64,000 nt of DNA from Piper betle (lineage: Eukaryota; Streptophyta; Magnoliopsida; Piperales; Piperaceae), in assembly GCA_033002965.1 (NCBI GenBank), contig JAURVB010014423.1, positions 1-64,000 on the forward strand, written 5' to 3'. Of the stretch, positions 48,795 through 61,777 are shown in pieces. Position numbers and translations under genes: made by a program. Each line of letters opens with the position of its first letter. The stretch's first letter is position 1. Under the pieces are notes generated by a model. That model had not been told where the DNA came from. It saw only the letters and a program-made list of their open reading frames with translations, and searched no databases.

Positions 48795-51768
48795 TGTAAA
48801 ACCCACGATTCGAGTTAGGGTTTTATATTCAGAACCGGTCGGGTCGACCGTTATTTTTCGAGTTGAGTCAGTTTCAGGACACGTGTACCGAGCCGACGCC
48901 GGTCGCGTGTATGAGCTATGAGGGTCATGCGTACCCAAGTATATGATGATAACGTCATGAACACAGCAGAACAGAATGAGTTATCAGATATATGAGAGTA
49001 TGCCAGTCTTTTGTTTTATTATTTTTATATATAGTGGATCGTAGAATTAGTTTTAGGTCGTTTACCGCGTTAGGACGCGTTACGGGCATTTTGGGTGGGT
49101 TGATAATTCTAGAGCATATCATTATGATTTTTGGTGTTGTTTGATTTTACGGGATTTTTCCCGATTTTTATGAATTTTTTTTGGGATTTAATACGACTTA
49201 GTTATTATACTTGACTCGAGCCGGAGACGAGTCAAGTAATATTTACGAGTTTGCCACCACACACACCCCCGACGTTTTCTCCCCCACGCCCAAACCCTCG
49301 TGCCGCGCCGCCCCTGTTCGCGCGCCACCGCCGCCGCCGCTGTCGACGCCGCCCAGCTCGGCGACGCCGTTTCCATGCTGCCCCGACCAGGTCCGGCCCC
49401 CGTCGGACCGCCGTGATGCGAGGAAGCCACGCCACGACGCCGCGCCCGCGTTGCGCTTCCGTCACCGATTCCGCCGCCGGCAACCAGCGCCGTCGCGATC
49501 GGTCACTCGCCTCGGCACCCTCAGCCTTCCAGCGACCTTCCCCGACTGGAACGGAGGGCATCGCCGCCCTGGCCGGCCGGATTTAGCGACACAACGCCGC
49601 CCCTCTGTTTTGTCGTTTTCCGGCGAGCCGCCACCTCCATTGGCCACGCTGAGGTCATCGATGAGTCGGGGTCGCCGAGCCGATTCCGAGGGTACCCAAC
49701 ACGACCACTTTTCGGCTAGTAGACACCGCCGGTGATTGTCGCCGGAAAACCACCGGAAGCCGCCGGGAAACCGCCAGTAGCTGCCGGAAAACCGTCGGAA
49801 AAATCGGAATTTCTGGAATTCGCTGGAATTCACCGGATCTTCCGCGGAGCTCACCCAGTTGGACGCGATTGAACGTCGGACGCCGAGGAGCGCCGAATTC
49901 GAGCTCCGAGACGCGCGACGGAACCCTAGCCGTCGCCGATTGTCGACGACGTGAGGTATAATTACCTCCGATTGAGTTATTTAAAATTAAATATGATTGT
50001 TAGCATAGCATGCTAGAATTAACTAGTTGTCATGATGAATGTTAGCACAATATGCTAGATTTGATTAACCGTCATGAGTAATGCCTAATTATGAGTAAAG
50101 GGATGATTGTATGATTTGGGTAATTGCGAATGAACAGTAAGTGATCTAATGAGGTAGATCAAGTCTCAGCATGATAAGTGATCACGAGATAACTTAGAAA
50201 AACACAGTAAAGTTGGTATGAATAGAACGAGTTAGGATTATTTACTTTTATGATTATTTGATTGGTCATTGTGATGGATGATGATGGTATTGTGATTGTG
50301 ATGTTATTGAGTTTGATGCATCATTTAGTTAGCGGGCGTTAGTATTTAGTTTTGATGTGTAGGTACGAAGTAGGAGCTCGCTGCCTAGGCGCGATGACAC
50401 GCTTGGAGCTTCTACTTGGTCCGTTTAGGACTCGTCTTGTTTTACGCTTTTCTATTGTATGTTTATGTTATTATTTGCAGGACGAGTTAAGTGGTGTTTT
50501 ATTGGATCCCACTTAACTCGGGTCATTTAACCAAATATTTTCCGGATTAATAACCCCTCGAGGATGAGATCCCTCGAGGATGATTTCGAAAACAAGATCC
50601 ACCACAAGTTGCCTTCGGGCCTATTATATGAATCCCTTCCCAGGCCTATATATATAGTTTTATCGAGTTTTCAGTGAGACGAGAGATGGAGAAACCGACT
50701 GCACGTACCATGCAGAGGATGCCGTGACAGTCAAAGCGGGCTCTGGATTAGTGCCAGCGGACTGTTCCATTCCCGAGGGATCCTGACAACTCCGCGTTTG
50801 AGTTCCTCACACCCGGAGAACGTGGAGGTTTACGGGTACTGTTTAGTACAGCGCATGTCCGGACTTGTGGTTCAAAGGGTACTAAAGGCGACTGCCTGAG
50901 AGTACTCGGCCTTCGTGCTCAAGGCCAGGAGAAATATGGAGGTAAGGAGAGGGCTTAGGATAAAGTTTCACGAGAAGTACTGAAAAAGAAGTGCTGAGAG
51001 TAGCACAGTACCAGCAGCAGAGCAGTAAGTTCGGGATGCTATCGGGTCTGCAGCCCAGTGGCTCCTCAGTAGTGCCCTTCAGAGTGTTCTTGAGGAAGTA
51101 TATGGTTTTCTTTCATATGAGAGTTTGCTCTCATAGCCAGTTTGCTATAGTTATTTTCTTTTCGGACCAGTAACGCTTGTTACTGACGTTTTTCTTATAT
51201 ATATGTAGGTGATGAGCACGAGATGGATGTGCCGGCCGGGACGGAGGAGCAATAAGGTCTTCTGCACACACATATTGGGTGATTGAATATTTCATGTTTT
51301 GTTTATGATGTTATTTAATAAACATGCTATGATTAAATGTTTGAGGCATGATAATGATACGAAATGAGATGAACACAGTAGCGCAGCAAAAGTATGATGG
51401 GTTAGGACCCAAGTTCCAGAATGAGCTTATAGTATATCAGATTGTGTGTAATGAAATTGTTGATATATGCTTATATACTTGTATATATTATTTTCACAGG
51501 GTGGACCCTAATCGCACTTTTAGGGGAGACCCATTTCTGTTTTATTTCAGAATTTTGATCGTAACTGTATTGGTGTGTATTTTGAATTGCTTGTCTTTCA
51601 TGTAGTACTATGTTAGGATTTTGCGTATTTATTCATTCATGATGGATCGTATCTTCATCTTAAGACGCCGAGATTGGATCCACAGGAGTTAGGTTCGGGT
51701 TAGCCGACCTAACCAATGCCTGTAATATGCCGGTTCGGTTCACAAGCGTGAACCAGATTTGGGGTGTT

Positions 51769-51771
<3 letters not shown>
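48795..51771 (+). mobile_element. Solo LTR 3 (about 2.98 kb)
   Basis: Starts TGTAAAACCCACGATTCGAG and ends GGGGTGTTACA. Flanks are ACATA before and ATATA after, a near match inside TA repeat DNA. It shares ordered blocks with LTRs 1 and 2: a GC-rich block, GAGGTATAATTACCTCC, GGAGCTCGCTGC, GGATCCCACTTAAC, a TATA-like core near 50644-50656 and GTAACGCTTGTTACTGACG. No internal region or partner LTR is in the window. Confidence 0.75.

Positions 51772-51810
<39 letters not shown>
51772..51810. repeat. TA microsatellite
   Basis: About 19 TA units directly after solo LTR 3, continuing the TA tract the element entered. Confidence 0.9.
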
Positions 51811-51813
<3 letters not shown>

Positions 51814-53330
51814 AGACCTCCATCATCAAATATAATTATAAGGTTATATAAAAATGATTTTAAAAAAATATCATTGATGCCCTTCGTAGAGGTGACCCGT
51901 CAACATCCGAATGTTCAAGGAAGGCTACGAGGTGTTTGTGGTTGATCATTTAATCATATACATGACCGAGAGATAGAAAGTCGAGCACAATTATAATTTT
52001 GGTTTTGGTAGATTATATGCAGACAGAGTAACCGACATATTTATTTACTAAAGGTATTTGTGAAAATTTCAAATTCCATCACCAAAATAGGAGAATGATC
52101 AATTTTGAAATCACATTCAATCAATGAGAAATGGACATTATTTTATACAAATTATGACGATTTGTAAGTTGGTATTGTTACACCTTACATAACATATATT
52201 ATCCTAGTTTACATTTATATGTAAATATTTATATGGTGTGAGGTAATGATCAAATTCCAGAAAGGTTTCCCCCATATTTGTAAATTCAATTCAATGAAAA
52301 TACATGTTAGACTTAATTTCTGATGTTGACCTAATACGGGCATCAATTACTAATGTTAGTACAACCATTGAGGATTTTTTCTTCCATTATGGGTTCATTG
52401 GACTATTTTTCGTGAAAACTTAACAAACTAAATCTATTAATATTGTGAAAATGAGTTTATAAACTTCACTTACTTTAAAATAACTAGTTATTTTAAAAAA
52501 TATAAAAACTAATATTTATATTAGCCACCGCTCATTTTTATAAAAATATAAGACAATAACAATGTTAACATACCTTAAGCACGTGGACGAAGACTATATA
52601 TAGCCACTCAACTAATAGAGAGACGTGAGATAATAATATTAGCACACACTTGCAACCGTGTGAGACTTAGTATGTAAACTCTATAGATAGGCCGCACATG
52701 TTAAGTTCGCATCAAACTCTAGGATGTGGATTCATATTTATGGAAAAGAACCAAATGTTTGAAGTGTTATTTTTTCTTTATATAAATACTCAAACCCAAA
52801 TCGAATCAAATTAATATTAAAGCGAAACTGAGCTCAATCAAAAAGACTCACCCGGAGTTGGTAAAACATTGTACAAAAGTAATTTCTAGCAGTATCATCC
52901 ACCTGCATCGCCGATTACAACGTACAGGATATTGTTGAATATTAGAAATGAACCTGCACATCATGGCCAAACATCTTGTAGAAAAACAGATGCCTCAAAG
53001 CCAATTTGCTTAGATAGAAAGGGAATAAAAACACCCAGAAAACAAAAAAAGCAGAAAACCCTTCATAACCAAACTCTATGTGTTGGGTAGAAGTCATCGG
53101 ATGCAGACACCCACCGATTTGGGAAGCCTTTGTCGTCAAGCCATGGGAACCTCAGGCCTGTAAAATTCTATCCACATGATGATAAACAGCCGATAGACAA
53201 AAAGTAGTCATACAGTATAGACGGTGCGTACCAGGGAAGGAAAGAGTTAACTTGGTTGGCCACTTGGCTACAAGACTTGTTGATAATATCGACGTTTTAG
53301 TCGGCTTCCGAAGTCAAGCTACTAGCAGGC
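51811..53330. other. Intergenic and ATL promoter
   Basis: AT-rich, with no gene supported. The last few hundred bases before 53331 should hold the promoter of the RING gene; no clear TATA box was picked out. Confidence 0.4.
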
Positions 53331-53771
53331 ATGTCTCCCGATCAGCTAAGCCACTCCTCCGGCATCAATTCCGGCGTCGTGGCCGTCGCAGCCCTCGGCC
53401 TCGTCCTCATCCTCGCCATTGTCTTCCTCTTCCCACTCTATGCAAGGTGCGTCTTGAGGCGCCAAGCAAGAAGCTTGCTCCGGCGGCAAATTATGGCCCG
53501 GCGAGCTGAGCTTGCTCAAGTTCAGGTGGTCGCCGGGGTGCCCAAGGCCGGGCTTGACGCCGCCACCATCACCGCCTTGCCGATCTTCCCCTACCGGAAG
53601 GGCGATGGCGCTGCGGCCGAGGAGTGTGCGGTCTGCTTGGGGAGCTTGCAAGAGGAGGAGATGGTACGGTCTCTTCCCAATTGTATGCACACGTTCCATG
53701 CTCAGTGCATCGATTTGTGGCTGGGTTCTCACTCTACATGTCCTATTTGCCGGATGGAGGCCATGGTTTGA
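53331..53771 (+). CDS. ATL-family RING-H2 E3 ubiquitin ligase
   Basis: Intact single exon, 146 aa, as is usual for the intron-poor ATL family. Residues about 14-38 form one membrane span (VAALGLVLILAIVFLFPLY), followed by a basic stretch (RRQARSLLRRQ). The GLD-like motif is GLDAATITALPIFPY. The RING-H2 finger runs from CAVCL through LPNCMHTFHAQCIDLWL to CPICR, with all eight metal ligands in the C3-H2-C3 order and the conserved Trp after the sixth ligand. ATL proteins are membrane-bound ligases that transfer ubiquitin from an E2, often in defence or hormone responses. The substrate is unknown. Start chosen at MSPDQLSHSS because it precedes the membrane span and no upstream in-frame domain exists. 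Confidence 0.93.
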   Translation: MSPDQLSHSSGINSGVVAVAALGLVLILAIVFLFPLYARCVLRRQARSLLRRQIMARRAELAQVQVVAGVPKAGLDAATITALPIFPYRKGDGAAAEECAVCLGSLQEEEMVRSLPNCMHTFHAQCIDLWLGSHSTCPICRMEAMV

Positions 53772-54510
53772 GCTTGAATATTAGCTACTAATAAACTTGG
53801 TGAAGGTTACGAGCTTGGGCAATTTGTGTTGTTTTTTGTGTAGGCTCGTCAGAATTGTTGTAGTTGAATTATGTTGAATACTTGCTGGCTTCCTTCAATT
53901 GGATTATGTTTGTGATTGAATCAACTATTATTTGTACAGAGATGCAGTTGAATTTCGTTTTTGATGGTTCTTGAGTATAAGTAGTTCTGAACTGTTCATG
54001 CATCTCTGTTTATCAACAGAGAGGTGATTCCAAACATCAGCAAAGAATGATTGGTATTATTGGCTTTCTGCTAATTGGGCATCTAAAATTTGGTGCCGAA
54101 TGGATGCTTCTCCTAAGCTGCTCACCCCATGAGGCAACTGTGAGTTTGACAACCGAAATGTATTTTTGGCTAAAGTTTTGTATAGAACAAATGTTGATTG
54201 AGCCTCTTAACTGCAAAAACTATATTGTCAGTAGTGTGAGGGGGTTCCCAAAACAAACAGATGCGAATTCGGTCTTTGACTCTTGCATCATATCAAAGAT
54301 GTAGATTTTAGTACGAATAAGATTAAATCGCACATTTGACACATTAAAATACAGAATTTGATTTAGTAAAGGAACATTATATGCCATAAATATTCCTGCA
54401 AATGCAGCTAAGAGCACTAAAGCTAACTACTACAGGGGAAGTCATGCAAGTTCCCCATGGTGAGAATATAATGGAACAATCCGTTGCTCACACAAGTTAT
54501 CCTTGTGAGC
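53772..54510. other. Spacer between convergent ATL and X8 genes
   Basis: Holds the 3' untranslated regions of both genes, which face each other. AT-rich with no other signal. Confidence 0.5.
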
Positions 54511-55383
54511 TCAAGGGACAATCCAATTTGCAATGGCAACCAGAAGTGCAAAGGCCAAGCATTCATGCCAACTGCATGACTTGCAGCTAGTACTCAGGTC
54601 TGGACCAACCGGACCAAATGCCGCCGGCACTGCCGGTGGTGCAGAGCCAAGGAAGCTCCCGTTCCTCGCCACCGCGCTGCAACAGTTGAAACACTTCTGA
54701 TCATGACTCCTAATAAAACTCTACAGAACATTCCTCCCTTTTTTATGTAAATAGAGGACATGTAACACAAACAACAATTTTTCAGGTGCAATTTAATTAC
54801 AATCCCACTACCTCTGATCAATCACATTCCCTAACGAAAGTGATATTCATAGATGGCAAGCGCTACACATTTACTTCTACTAGTCCATAATACTGTCCAA
54901 GTTTGCAAACAGAGATAATACACATCGATCTTACCTCGAAGGGAAGACGCAGCTATTATGACCTGCAAACAATCAGTACAAGCAAAGAGTCAAGCATCTC
55001 CATCATCCCCATCCAAAAACAGTAGCTGCCCATGCAAAAAGAAGAAGCTTACTTGGGTTTACGGAGGTAATGGCAGCAGTATGGCCAAAGTCACAGCTCT
55101 GGGCGGTCATCCCGTTCTTGAGAAAGTAATCGTTAAATGCATAGGAAGCGTGGTATTGAACATAATTCGGCTCAAAGCAGGAGCCACCCTGTTGTATAGG
55201 TTGGCAATTAGCTCCCCCTTGGTTGCAAGCCCAGTCCACGGCCGCCTGTAGTGCGACGTCGTCGGCATTGTTCTTAGCAACACACCAGAGCTCTTGGCCG
55301 GCGCCCTTGCCATCGGAGAGCAGGAGCATTGCAGAAAAGGAGAAGATGGCCAGGTTGACAAGGGTGGGTGAGAAGGTGGCCAT
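54511..55383 (-). CDS. X8-domain (CBM43) cell-wall protein, plasmodesmal callose-binding-like
   Basis: Three exons: 55053-55383, a 28-nt micro-exon 54935-54962, and 54511-54676. They total 525 nt, giving 174 aa, all in frame. A signal peptide (VNLAIFSFSAMLLLSDGKG) is followed by the X8 domain from ELWCVAKNNADD, with six cysteines spaced as in the family (WCV, WACNQ, NCQPI, SCFEP, SCDFG, SCVFP). A short Ser/Pro-rich linker follows, then a C-terminal hydrophobic stretch (ECLAFALLVAIANWIVP) that could be a GPI-anchor signal. Such proteins bind callose (beta-1,3-glucan) at the wall or plasmodesmata (PDCB and related groups). The micro-exon carries the last domain cysteine. A TATA box lies at about 55483-55490. 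Confidence 0.88.
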
Positions 55384-55482
55384 GGCGTGAGCAGGATAGC
55401 AGACACGGGAAAGGGAGGAAGAGGGTTGGGAAGAGGTAATAGGAAAGTGTGAAAGTAGGCGAAGAACAAGAGAGCCGTTGCC

Positions 55483-55490
55483 ATTTTATA
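55483..55490 (-). promoter_or_regulatory. TATA box of the X8 gene
   Basis: TATAAAAT on the minus strand, about 100 bp upstream of the ATG at 55383. Confidence 0.5.
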
Positions 55491-55869
55491 TGGTGATGAT
55501 GCAGGTTACCGTTGGCTACTTCCGTTGCTTAACGAGTGTCAATATATTACATTCTTATACCATTATTTTTATTTTGCAACATTTTTTTCCCCGAAGCATA
55601 GTTTAAGATGTCGAGAAATGGAACCAACCATGTTTATGAGCTATGAAGAACACTTATCTATCAGTTTCATCTCAGGATAGCAATTTTTCTTGTAAGCTAA
55701 ATGGTTGAGCTTTTACTTAGGCCAAGAAGATTCAGTCAAGTTACATGTCATCAACACAAAAATCAATTAGCTCAAAAGAAAAAATTTGAGAATTCCCTTC
55801 TTCGAAAACAAAAAGAACAAGTTAGCCAGCGCGGCCATGGTAGCAAGATGATAAATTATGTGTCTTTAG
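55491..55869. other. Short intergenic spacer
   Basis: Between the X8 promoter and the stop codon of the exchanger gene; probably X8 upstream DNA and exchanger 3' untranslated region. Nothing else seen. Confidence 0.4.
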
Positions 55870-58800
55870 CTATGACCAGCCAAAGACAAAGTCTAAAAGA
55901 TAGACAAGCACAAGAGACGCAGGGTACAAAGCATACGCTATCGAGCATGTCCAAAGAGGGAATTTGGTGCGACAGCTGCCAAAGAGACCCATGAGGACCG
56001 TGACAAGGAGAATAATGAGCACCTCAGCGGAAAAGTCCCATGTCAAATGCCGAACATAAACGAGTGCCAAGAAAACAGACAAGCAAAGGGTATTGTTCAT
56101 CGTTACTGCCCCATAAATCTGCATACAAGAAAAACATAGTCAATGATCAAAGATCACTGAAGATTGTCATGTAGAACATGATAAACGAAAATTTCAATCG
56201 ATTTCAGGAAGAAAAATAAATAGCGTGCACAAATCTCCTCTGGAATTTTAAATAACTATTATTACTATATTCAGGAAAGCTAACCTCAGAATAAGTTAAA
56301 GAAGTACTCCTCAACTTCTTGTGACTAGCAAATATAATTGCGGACACAGCTTCGCTAGAGTTGGTAGCAAGGGGCATGGCTATAAATGAGATGAAGAAGG
56401 ATGGTATACTTGTAGCATTAGAAAAATTATCAACAGCATCCACAAGAGGGTCAGCAAAAACTGCTGCAATAATTGTACCCAGAACTAACAACATTACTGC
56501 TTTAAAAATAATCCATGATGGGTTATCAACTGACTCAACAACCTCGTCATCTGCTCCAAGAAACGTATCATGCTCTTCTCTTGTCAACTGCACATGCATT
56601 GAGAGCAACTATGAATTCTGAAATATCAAAGAAATCCATCTAATTTTATCAAACTACTGCACTCATTCAAGTGCTGAGTACAAGTTCGATAGAGAAATGA
56701 AACAGGGAACCCAAATATAGAAGACAGTGGTTACCCGATGATACTCTTCCATAAATCTCATTGAGTAGTTGCCCGGATTGGCAACAACGTGCCTTGCTTC
56801 ACTAATCCATTTTGAAATTCCATTAAAGAATTCACTGAAACAAAGATTACCATTGTTATCCGTATCAAAATCAGCCATGATTTTTGAAATTGTGTCTTCT
56901 TGGTCAAACTCTATCTCTTCAAACCGCATCCCTACTACAAGGGACGACAACTCAGATGTTGAAATTGCCCCATCGTTATTTATATCAATCCTATTGAACA
57001 GGCTGCATCAAAGAAGAAAGAAATGTCATAAACATAATAAGTATATCATGTTACACAATAAGAACCATTAGGAAAGATTGCATACTAACTTTTCTATGCT
57101 AGATTTGTTAGGTCCACCATCAGGATTAAGAAGCTTTCCAAGCAATTGCTTTTGCCAATGCTTCAGGAGTGCTGACCGGACATGCTTATGCTTTGCATAG
57201 GCCAGTCTTCTAGTCTGAACCCAAGGGTCTATGACCTGGAGACAGAAAATAATTCCTGGTAAAAAACCTTTTTCATTTACTATATCCATATTTGTTTCTG
57301 CTATTTCTACGATCATTCACTTTTTATCCAGAAGTTACAAACTTTTTCATCTAAAAGATGATCACTGAAAGGTCTCAATTTCTTTGTGAGAGACGACAAG
57401 ATAAGAACAGCAAAGAAACAGTAGTCAGGTACCTGATAAAAGCAATATGCAACTAGAAAGATCACCGCAACAATAAGAGCAACCAATACAGCCACTCGTC
57501 TTCCAGAAGATATTTTGAAAATTAGAGGTAACTGAACAATTATAAACGGAATGATAGATATAACCATGGTCCGGGCAGAATAGCTAGTTTGTTTATCTGT
57601 GGCGACACCCATCCCTGGAAATATTGAGAGACTTAGTTGAAATACTCCACTACAACCGGAAAATGATATAGTCCTCTTATGAAGTGTTTACCAGGAAGAG
57701 TTTTTTATATGAGGTTATCAGTTTTAAAACAAGATAACTAGCATAAATGATATACATGCTCCTGACAAGCATCTTATGGAGTGTTTACCGGGAAGAGTTT
57801 TTTATATGAGGTTATCAGTTTAAAACAAGATAACTAGCATAAATGATATACATGTTCCTAACAAGCATCTGAATATAGTGTACCATGCACTGAAACACAT
57901 TCAAGGAAGAAAATAAAATCACATGTTCAGTGCGCTTACTTACCTCACTGCAACGCATGATACAAAAATTTCAAAAACAACAAATTAAAGCATCAGGCAG
58001 TAAAAAGTTAAACTTGGAAGGATTTATAAAACTATATACCCAATGCTGATGACTGATGAGTTAAACCAGATTCCTTTCATGTGTAAATCCAATTTTACAG
58101 TAGCACACATTTGTCAACACATCAATATTTTAAATTTCTTTAAGAGAATCAGGAAAACATGAAGCGCCATATAAGATTTGTAGCCCTCAGCAAACCAGCT
58201 GTTTCTTTCTTGCGTACAAGCCACTTTCTAAGAAGATAAATATGGCTTTCATACGTTTTTTGGCAAAAAAGAAAAGCATCGATGAGCATGTTCTATTATC
58301 TCTCAAAGGAAAAGCATATTCCAAGGAAAAGGACTCCTATTCTAGGAAAGTTTATAAGGCCAAATGTAAATTACAGGCCAATTTATAATGACGCTGGCAA
58401 TTACCAAGATTGAGAATTTGAAATTAGAAATTCTAGTTCAACATAAAGAAGAGCGAACAGAGACACTTCCAATTAATATATTAGGTGAAAACAAAAAATC
58501 AGGGATACATATCCAACTAAACGAGCATGTTTTATAAGTTGAATGCTCTGAAGATTTTGGCAGTAACGAGGATACAAGAAATTACCAATGTATGAGAGCT
58601 GAGATTGAGATGAATCTTGAGACAACTTGACCTTTCCAACAACAAGGCAAGTGCCCCATAATCCAGTCAATAACATAACAGTGGACCCAGCTAGCAGACC
58701 CATTCCTATTAAGACTTGTTGCTGAGCAGTTTCTCTGGTTCCAGAAAGCCCAGACACTGCAACATAATTCATGCATGCACACTGATTCAGGATATTTGGA

Positions 58801-59845
58801 ACACAATGAAAACCAGCAAATCGCAAAAAAAGTTAGATGATAGAAAATGTTTTAAAAAAAGTGCTGATCCATCTCCATCACCTAAATCATCTGTAACATA
58901 TCCTAGCTATGCAAGGCACCAAGAAAACTCAATAAGAATGAACCCCTGTCAAAAATTGATACGACAACAGATTGTCAGAGTCGTGGAGGATTATTACCGT
59001 GGGATATATAGCACATCAAATGTTCAAAAAATTAATCAGTTCCATCACAGGTAGCAACAAGATCATTGCTTTCGCATTTTAAACGAAGAATGACAGTGCT
59101 TATACTTGAACGAGTCAGAGCAGGCTGCGAGTCATGCAAACCCAATCACAAAAAGTGTGAGCACAATATATGAAAAGCTTAAAAGGGAGCAGGCAAACGG
59201 CCAGGTCAAATCTGATGATCTCACACCTGCTCAAAATGATAGGCGACCTTTTAACCTCACACGATAAAACAAATCTATAGCATTTCCCATCACAAGACCA
59301 CAATCCAACCAGAACCAATACCAAAACTGCAATCCCCATCGTCATTCACCAAAATCGGAGATCTCGCAACCGTTTTACCCGATCGCAGATCATAACCAAA
59401 CCTTGCGAGGAAAAGAACATTTCAAGACACAGTCGACAAAACACAGCAGAAAGAGATACAAACCAAGGATGAGAATGGCGTCAGGGAGAGCGCCGAGCAT
59501 GGGAAGGAAGAGGCCGCCAACGATGCCGGGGCCGAGCACCGCCAGCAGCAGCTCGCTCCCGAACGACAGGTAGGTAGCGGCCATGAACATGAGGTAGCCA
59601 TAGACGAGGATGAGGAAGAGGTTCCCGACCACCGAAGCCGTGCACGGCATGAACCCATACGACTCCTCGCAGGCCTCGGCGGCGGAGGCCCGGCCGAGGC
59701 GGAGGAGGCCCGGCGGAAACTCTCCGGCGCCGTCGGAGACGAGGACGACGGTGCCGGCGCCTGTGGGCTCGGAGATGGAACGGCCGTCGGCGAGGGCGGC
59801 GAGGCCGGCGAGAAGGAGGAGGAAGTAGAGCGAAGTTAGCGCCAT
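55870..59845 (-). CDS. NCL: EF-hand Na+/Ca2+ exchanger-like protein (NCL type)
   Basis: Seven exons: 59464-59845, 58586-58756, 57433-57614, 57090-57235, 56735-57002, 56285-56587, 55870-56118. They sum to 1701 nt, giving 566 aa, all phases agreeing. A signal-like N-terminus is followed by a membrane domain with the exchanger repeat motif GSELLLAVLGPGIVGGL and GALPDA. A central soluble region carries two EF hands (DINNDGAISTSE and DTDNNGNLCFSE). A second membrane half has the repeat ATNSSEAVSAIIFASHKK followed by YGAVTMNNTLCL. This is the plant NCL family, which moves Ca2+ against Na+ at the tonoplast or plasma membrane and helps calcium balance in salt stress. The EF hands suggest calcium feedback. 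Length matches the family and no residues are missing. Confidence 0.95.
57676..57869 (-). repeat. Recent 97-bp tandem duplication in an exchanger intron
   Basis: Two near-identical copies, 57676-57772 and 57773-57869, sharing GGAAGAGTTTTTTATATGAG and AAACAAGATAACTAGCATAA. They lie in the intron between exons 58586-58756 and 57433-57614. Confidence 0.88.
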
Positions 59846-60700
59846 GGTTTTAGCCCGGGAACTTAGAGAGATTGGAAGAGATTAATAGGGAGTGGTCCGA
59901 ATAAATACCCCTGATATTTGTGATAATTACGATAGAGGGACTTTGTCATCCGGGCTGGGTTGCGTTGGCTGTACGAGCGGTTCGAACGCATGCTAAAGCA
60001 GATGGAGTCAACCCAAAGCTAAAGCAGTGTTATTTGCTGTTTGTTGTTAAAATTAATAAGAAAACTTAAAATGAATGCACGGGGAGACAGACACGACTAC
60101 TTGTAATTGAGACGTGGAACCAACTCTCATCATTAAACGAGGTTAGTCAATATGGCAATCCTAATCAACTCTAAATGGAGGGGACTGGGTGTCACGTAAA
60201 ATATGAACCGGCCGGTGCTGGTTCAACTGCAAAAAACCTGCGGTCAATAACTCGGTCATATATATATATATATATATATATATATGCTCCAACGTAAAAA
60301 CAGTGAATTGAAAGCAAACGATTACTCGATCCTAACACGGAGCGGACAAATATATCAAAAAAGCTTCCATGTGGCCCATCCTACAACAACCATCAAAAGA
60401 TCCCAAAAAAACAGTAGCAGCTGCAGTACACAATTTGCAACACGGAGGAGACACGGTTGTTCTACAAAGCAAAGCCCTCCAAAGGGGCCAATGGCCGGCC
60501 ATCCAAGACATTCGACAGGTACGAAAGGTTTCCTCAATGGGGCACACGCTTTGGAGGCGGGAGGATTATTTAATGAAGATGCAGAGGCCCCATCGTTATC
60601 CTATATAAAGTACAATCCCATTGCCGACCAGTGCTGATGTAAATATCATAGTATAAATAAATTATAGGTTATATTATAAATTAAAATTTTAAAGATAAAT
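59846..60700. other. Intergenic with TA microsatellite
   Basis: The start is the promoter side of the exchanger gene. A TA repeat lies at about 60258-60284. No gene is supported. Confidence 0.45.
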
Positions 60701-61206
60701 AAGGTTATTAATTAAGTAAACTAATTCGTAAATATTTAACGTTTAACTTGACTTGACTCGATATTTAAATAGTCGAGTTCGAATTTGACTCAAATTCGAA
60801 TCTTAAGATCCGAGCTTAAGCAAAGTTATATTCGACTCGACTCAATTCGATTATAATTCGAACTCAATTCGAACTCGACTTATAGCTCGACTTGAACTCG
60901 ACTCAATAAAATAATATAATAATATAATTTTTATATTATATCTTATTTATTTATTTATTTATTATTTATTTATTTAGTCATTCATTTATAATATAGTAAC
61001 AAAGAAGTGAGATAGTTAAGATGGTAAGTATTCACCTTAATGTCCTCAAGGTGGTGGGAATAATATTTTTTTAAGTGAAGTACTTTTAATTTTTAATCGA
61101 ACCAGTTTCGAGCTTACGATCAAGATGAGTTTAAATTCGAACGAGTTTCAAACTATTCGAATCGAGTTCAAATATAAATTAAACTTAATTTTCCCAATTA
61201 ATACCC
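60701..61206. mobile_element. MITE-like element, copy A
   Basis: The left end reads GGTTATTAATTAAGTAAACTA and the right end, reverse strand, GGGGTATTAATTGGG, a matching inverted pair. The inside is rich in TCGAGTTCGAATTC-like strings and TTTAT repeats. It shares end sequence with copy B at 61778. No protein coding. Confidence 0.5.
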
Positions 61207-61777
61207 CTAAAAATAGATCCAAGATGAGGCCGGTTGTTGACCTAAGACGAGGGCCACTCTCATTTTCAACTCTGTGTATTGAATGGTTGATCGATTGAAG
61301 AGGAATGTTTTTATCAACATGGCAAGCACCCATGTGTACTACTGGTCAAAAATTGGCAAAAGTCTGAAGAAACAGCTGCCGCAAAGATACGGGCAGCGGG
61401 TCAGTTATGGGAGAAAACTATATAACACAAATGAAGCATCTGTCGGTCATGCAGAAGTGGCTGTGTGGACCTGCTCTGTTCGTCGTTTTCTTGATGCGTG
61501 AAATACCGACTTGAAAATTTTCTTCCCAACACGTAATTGGGAATGGTGAGATTTCCGAACACGTAATTGGGGATGGTGAGATTTCAGAGTCAAGCTCATG
61601 AGTCATGCCTTCGCTTGTCGTAGGTGACAAAGAAATGATACATGTTTATAGCACAGTTAATGCGCTGTGGAAAATCTTGGCGTTGAAGAATGATGAAAGA
61701 AACCGATTTAATTTATTGAAGCTAGTCCCGTTGATTTTTTCACTGCTTAATGGATTATTGATCCGATAGCATTAATT
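61207..61777. other. Spacer with a short tandem repeat
   Basis: About 61530-61585 has two copies of a 30-bp stretch with ACACGTAATTGGG and GATGGTGAGATTTC-like strings. No gene is supported. Confidence 0.45.
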
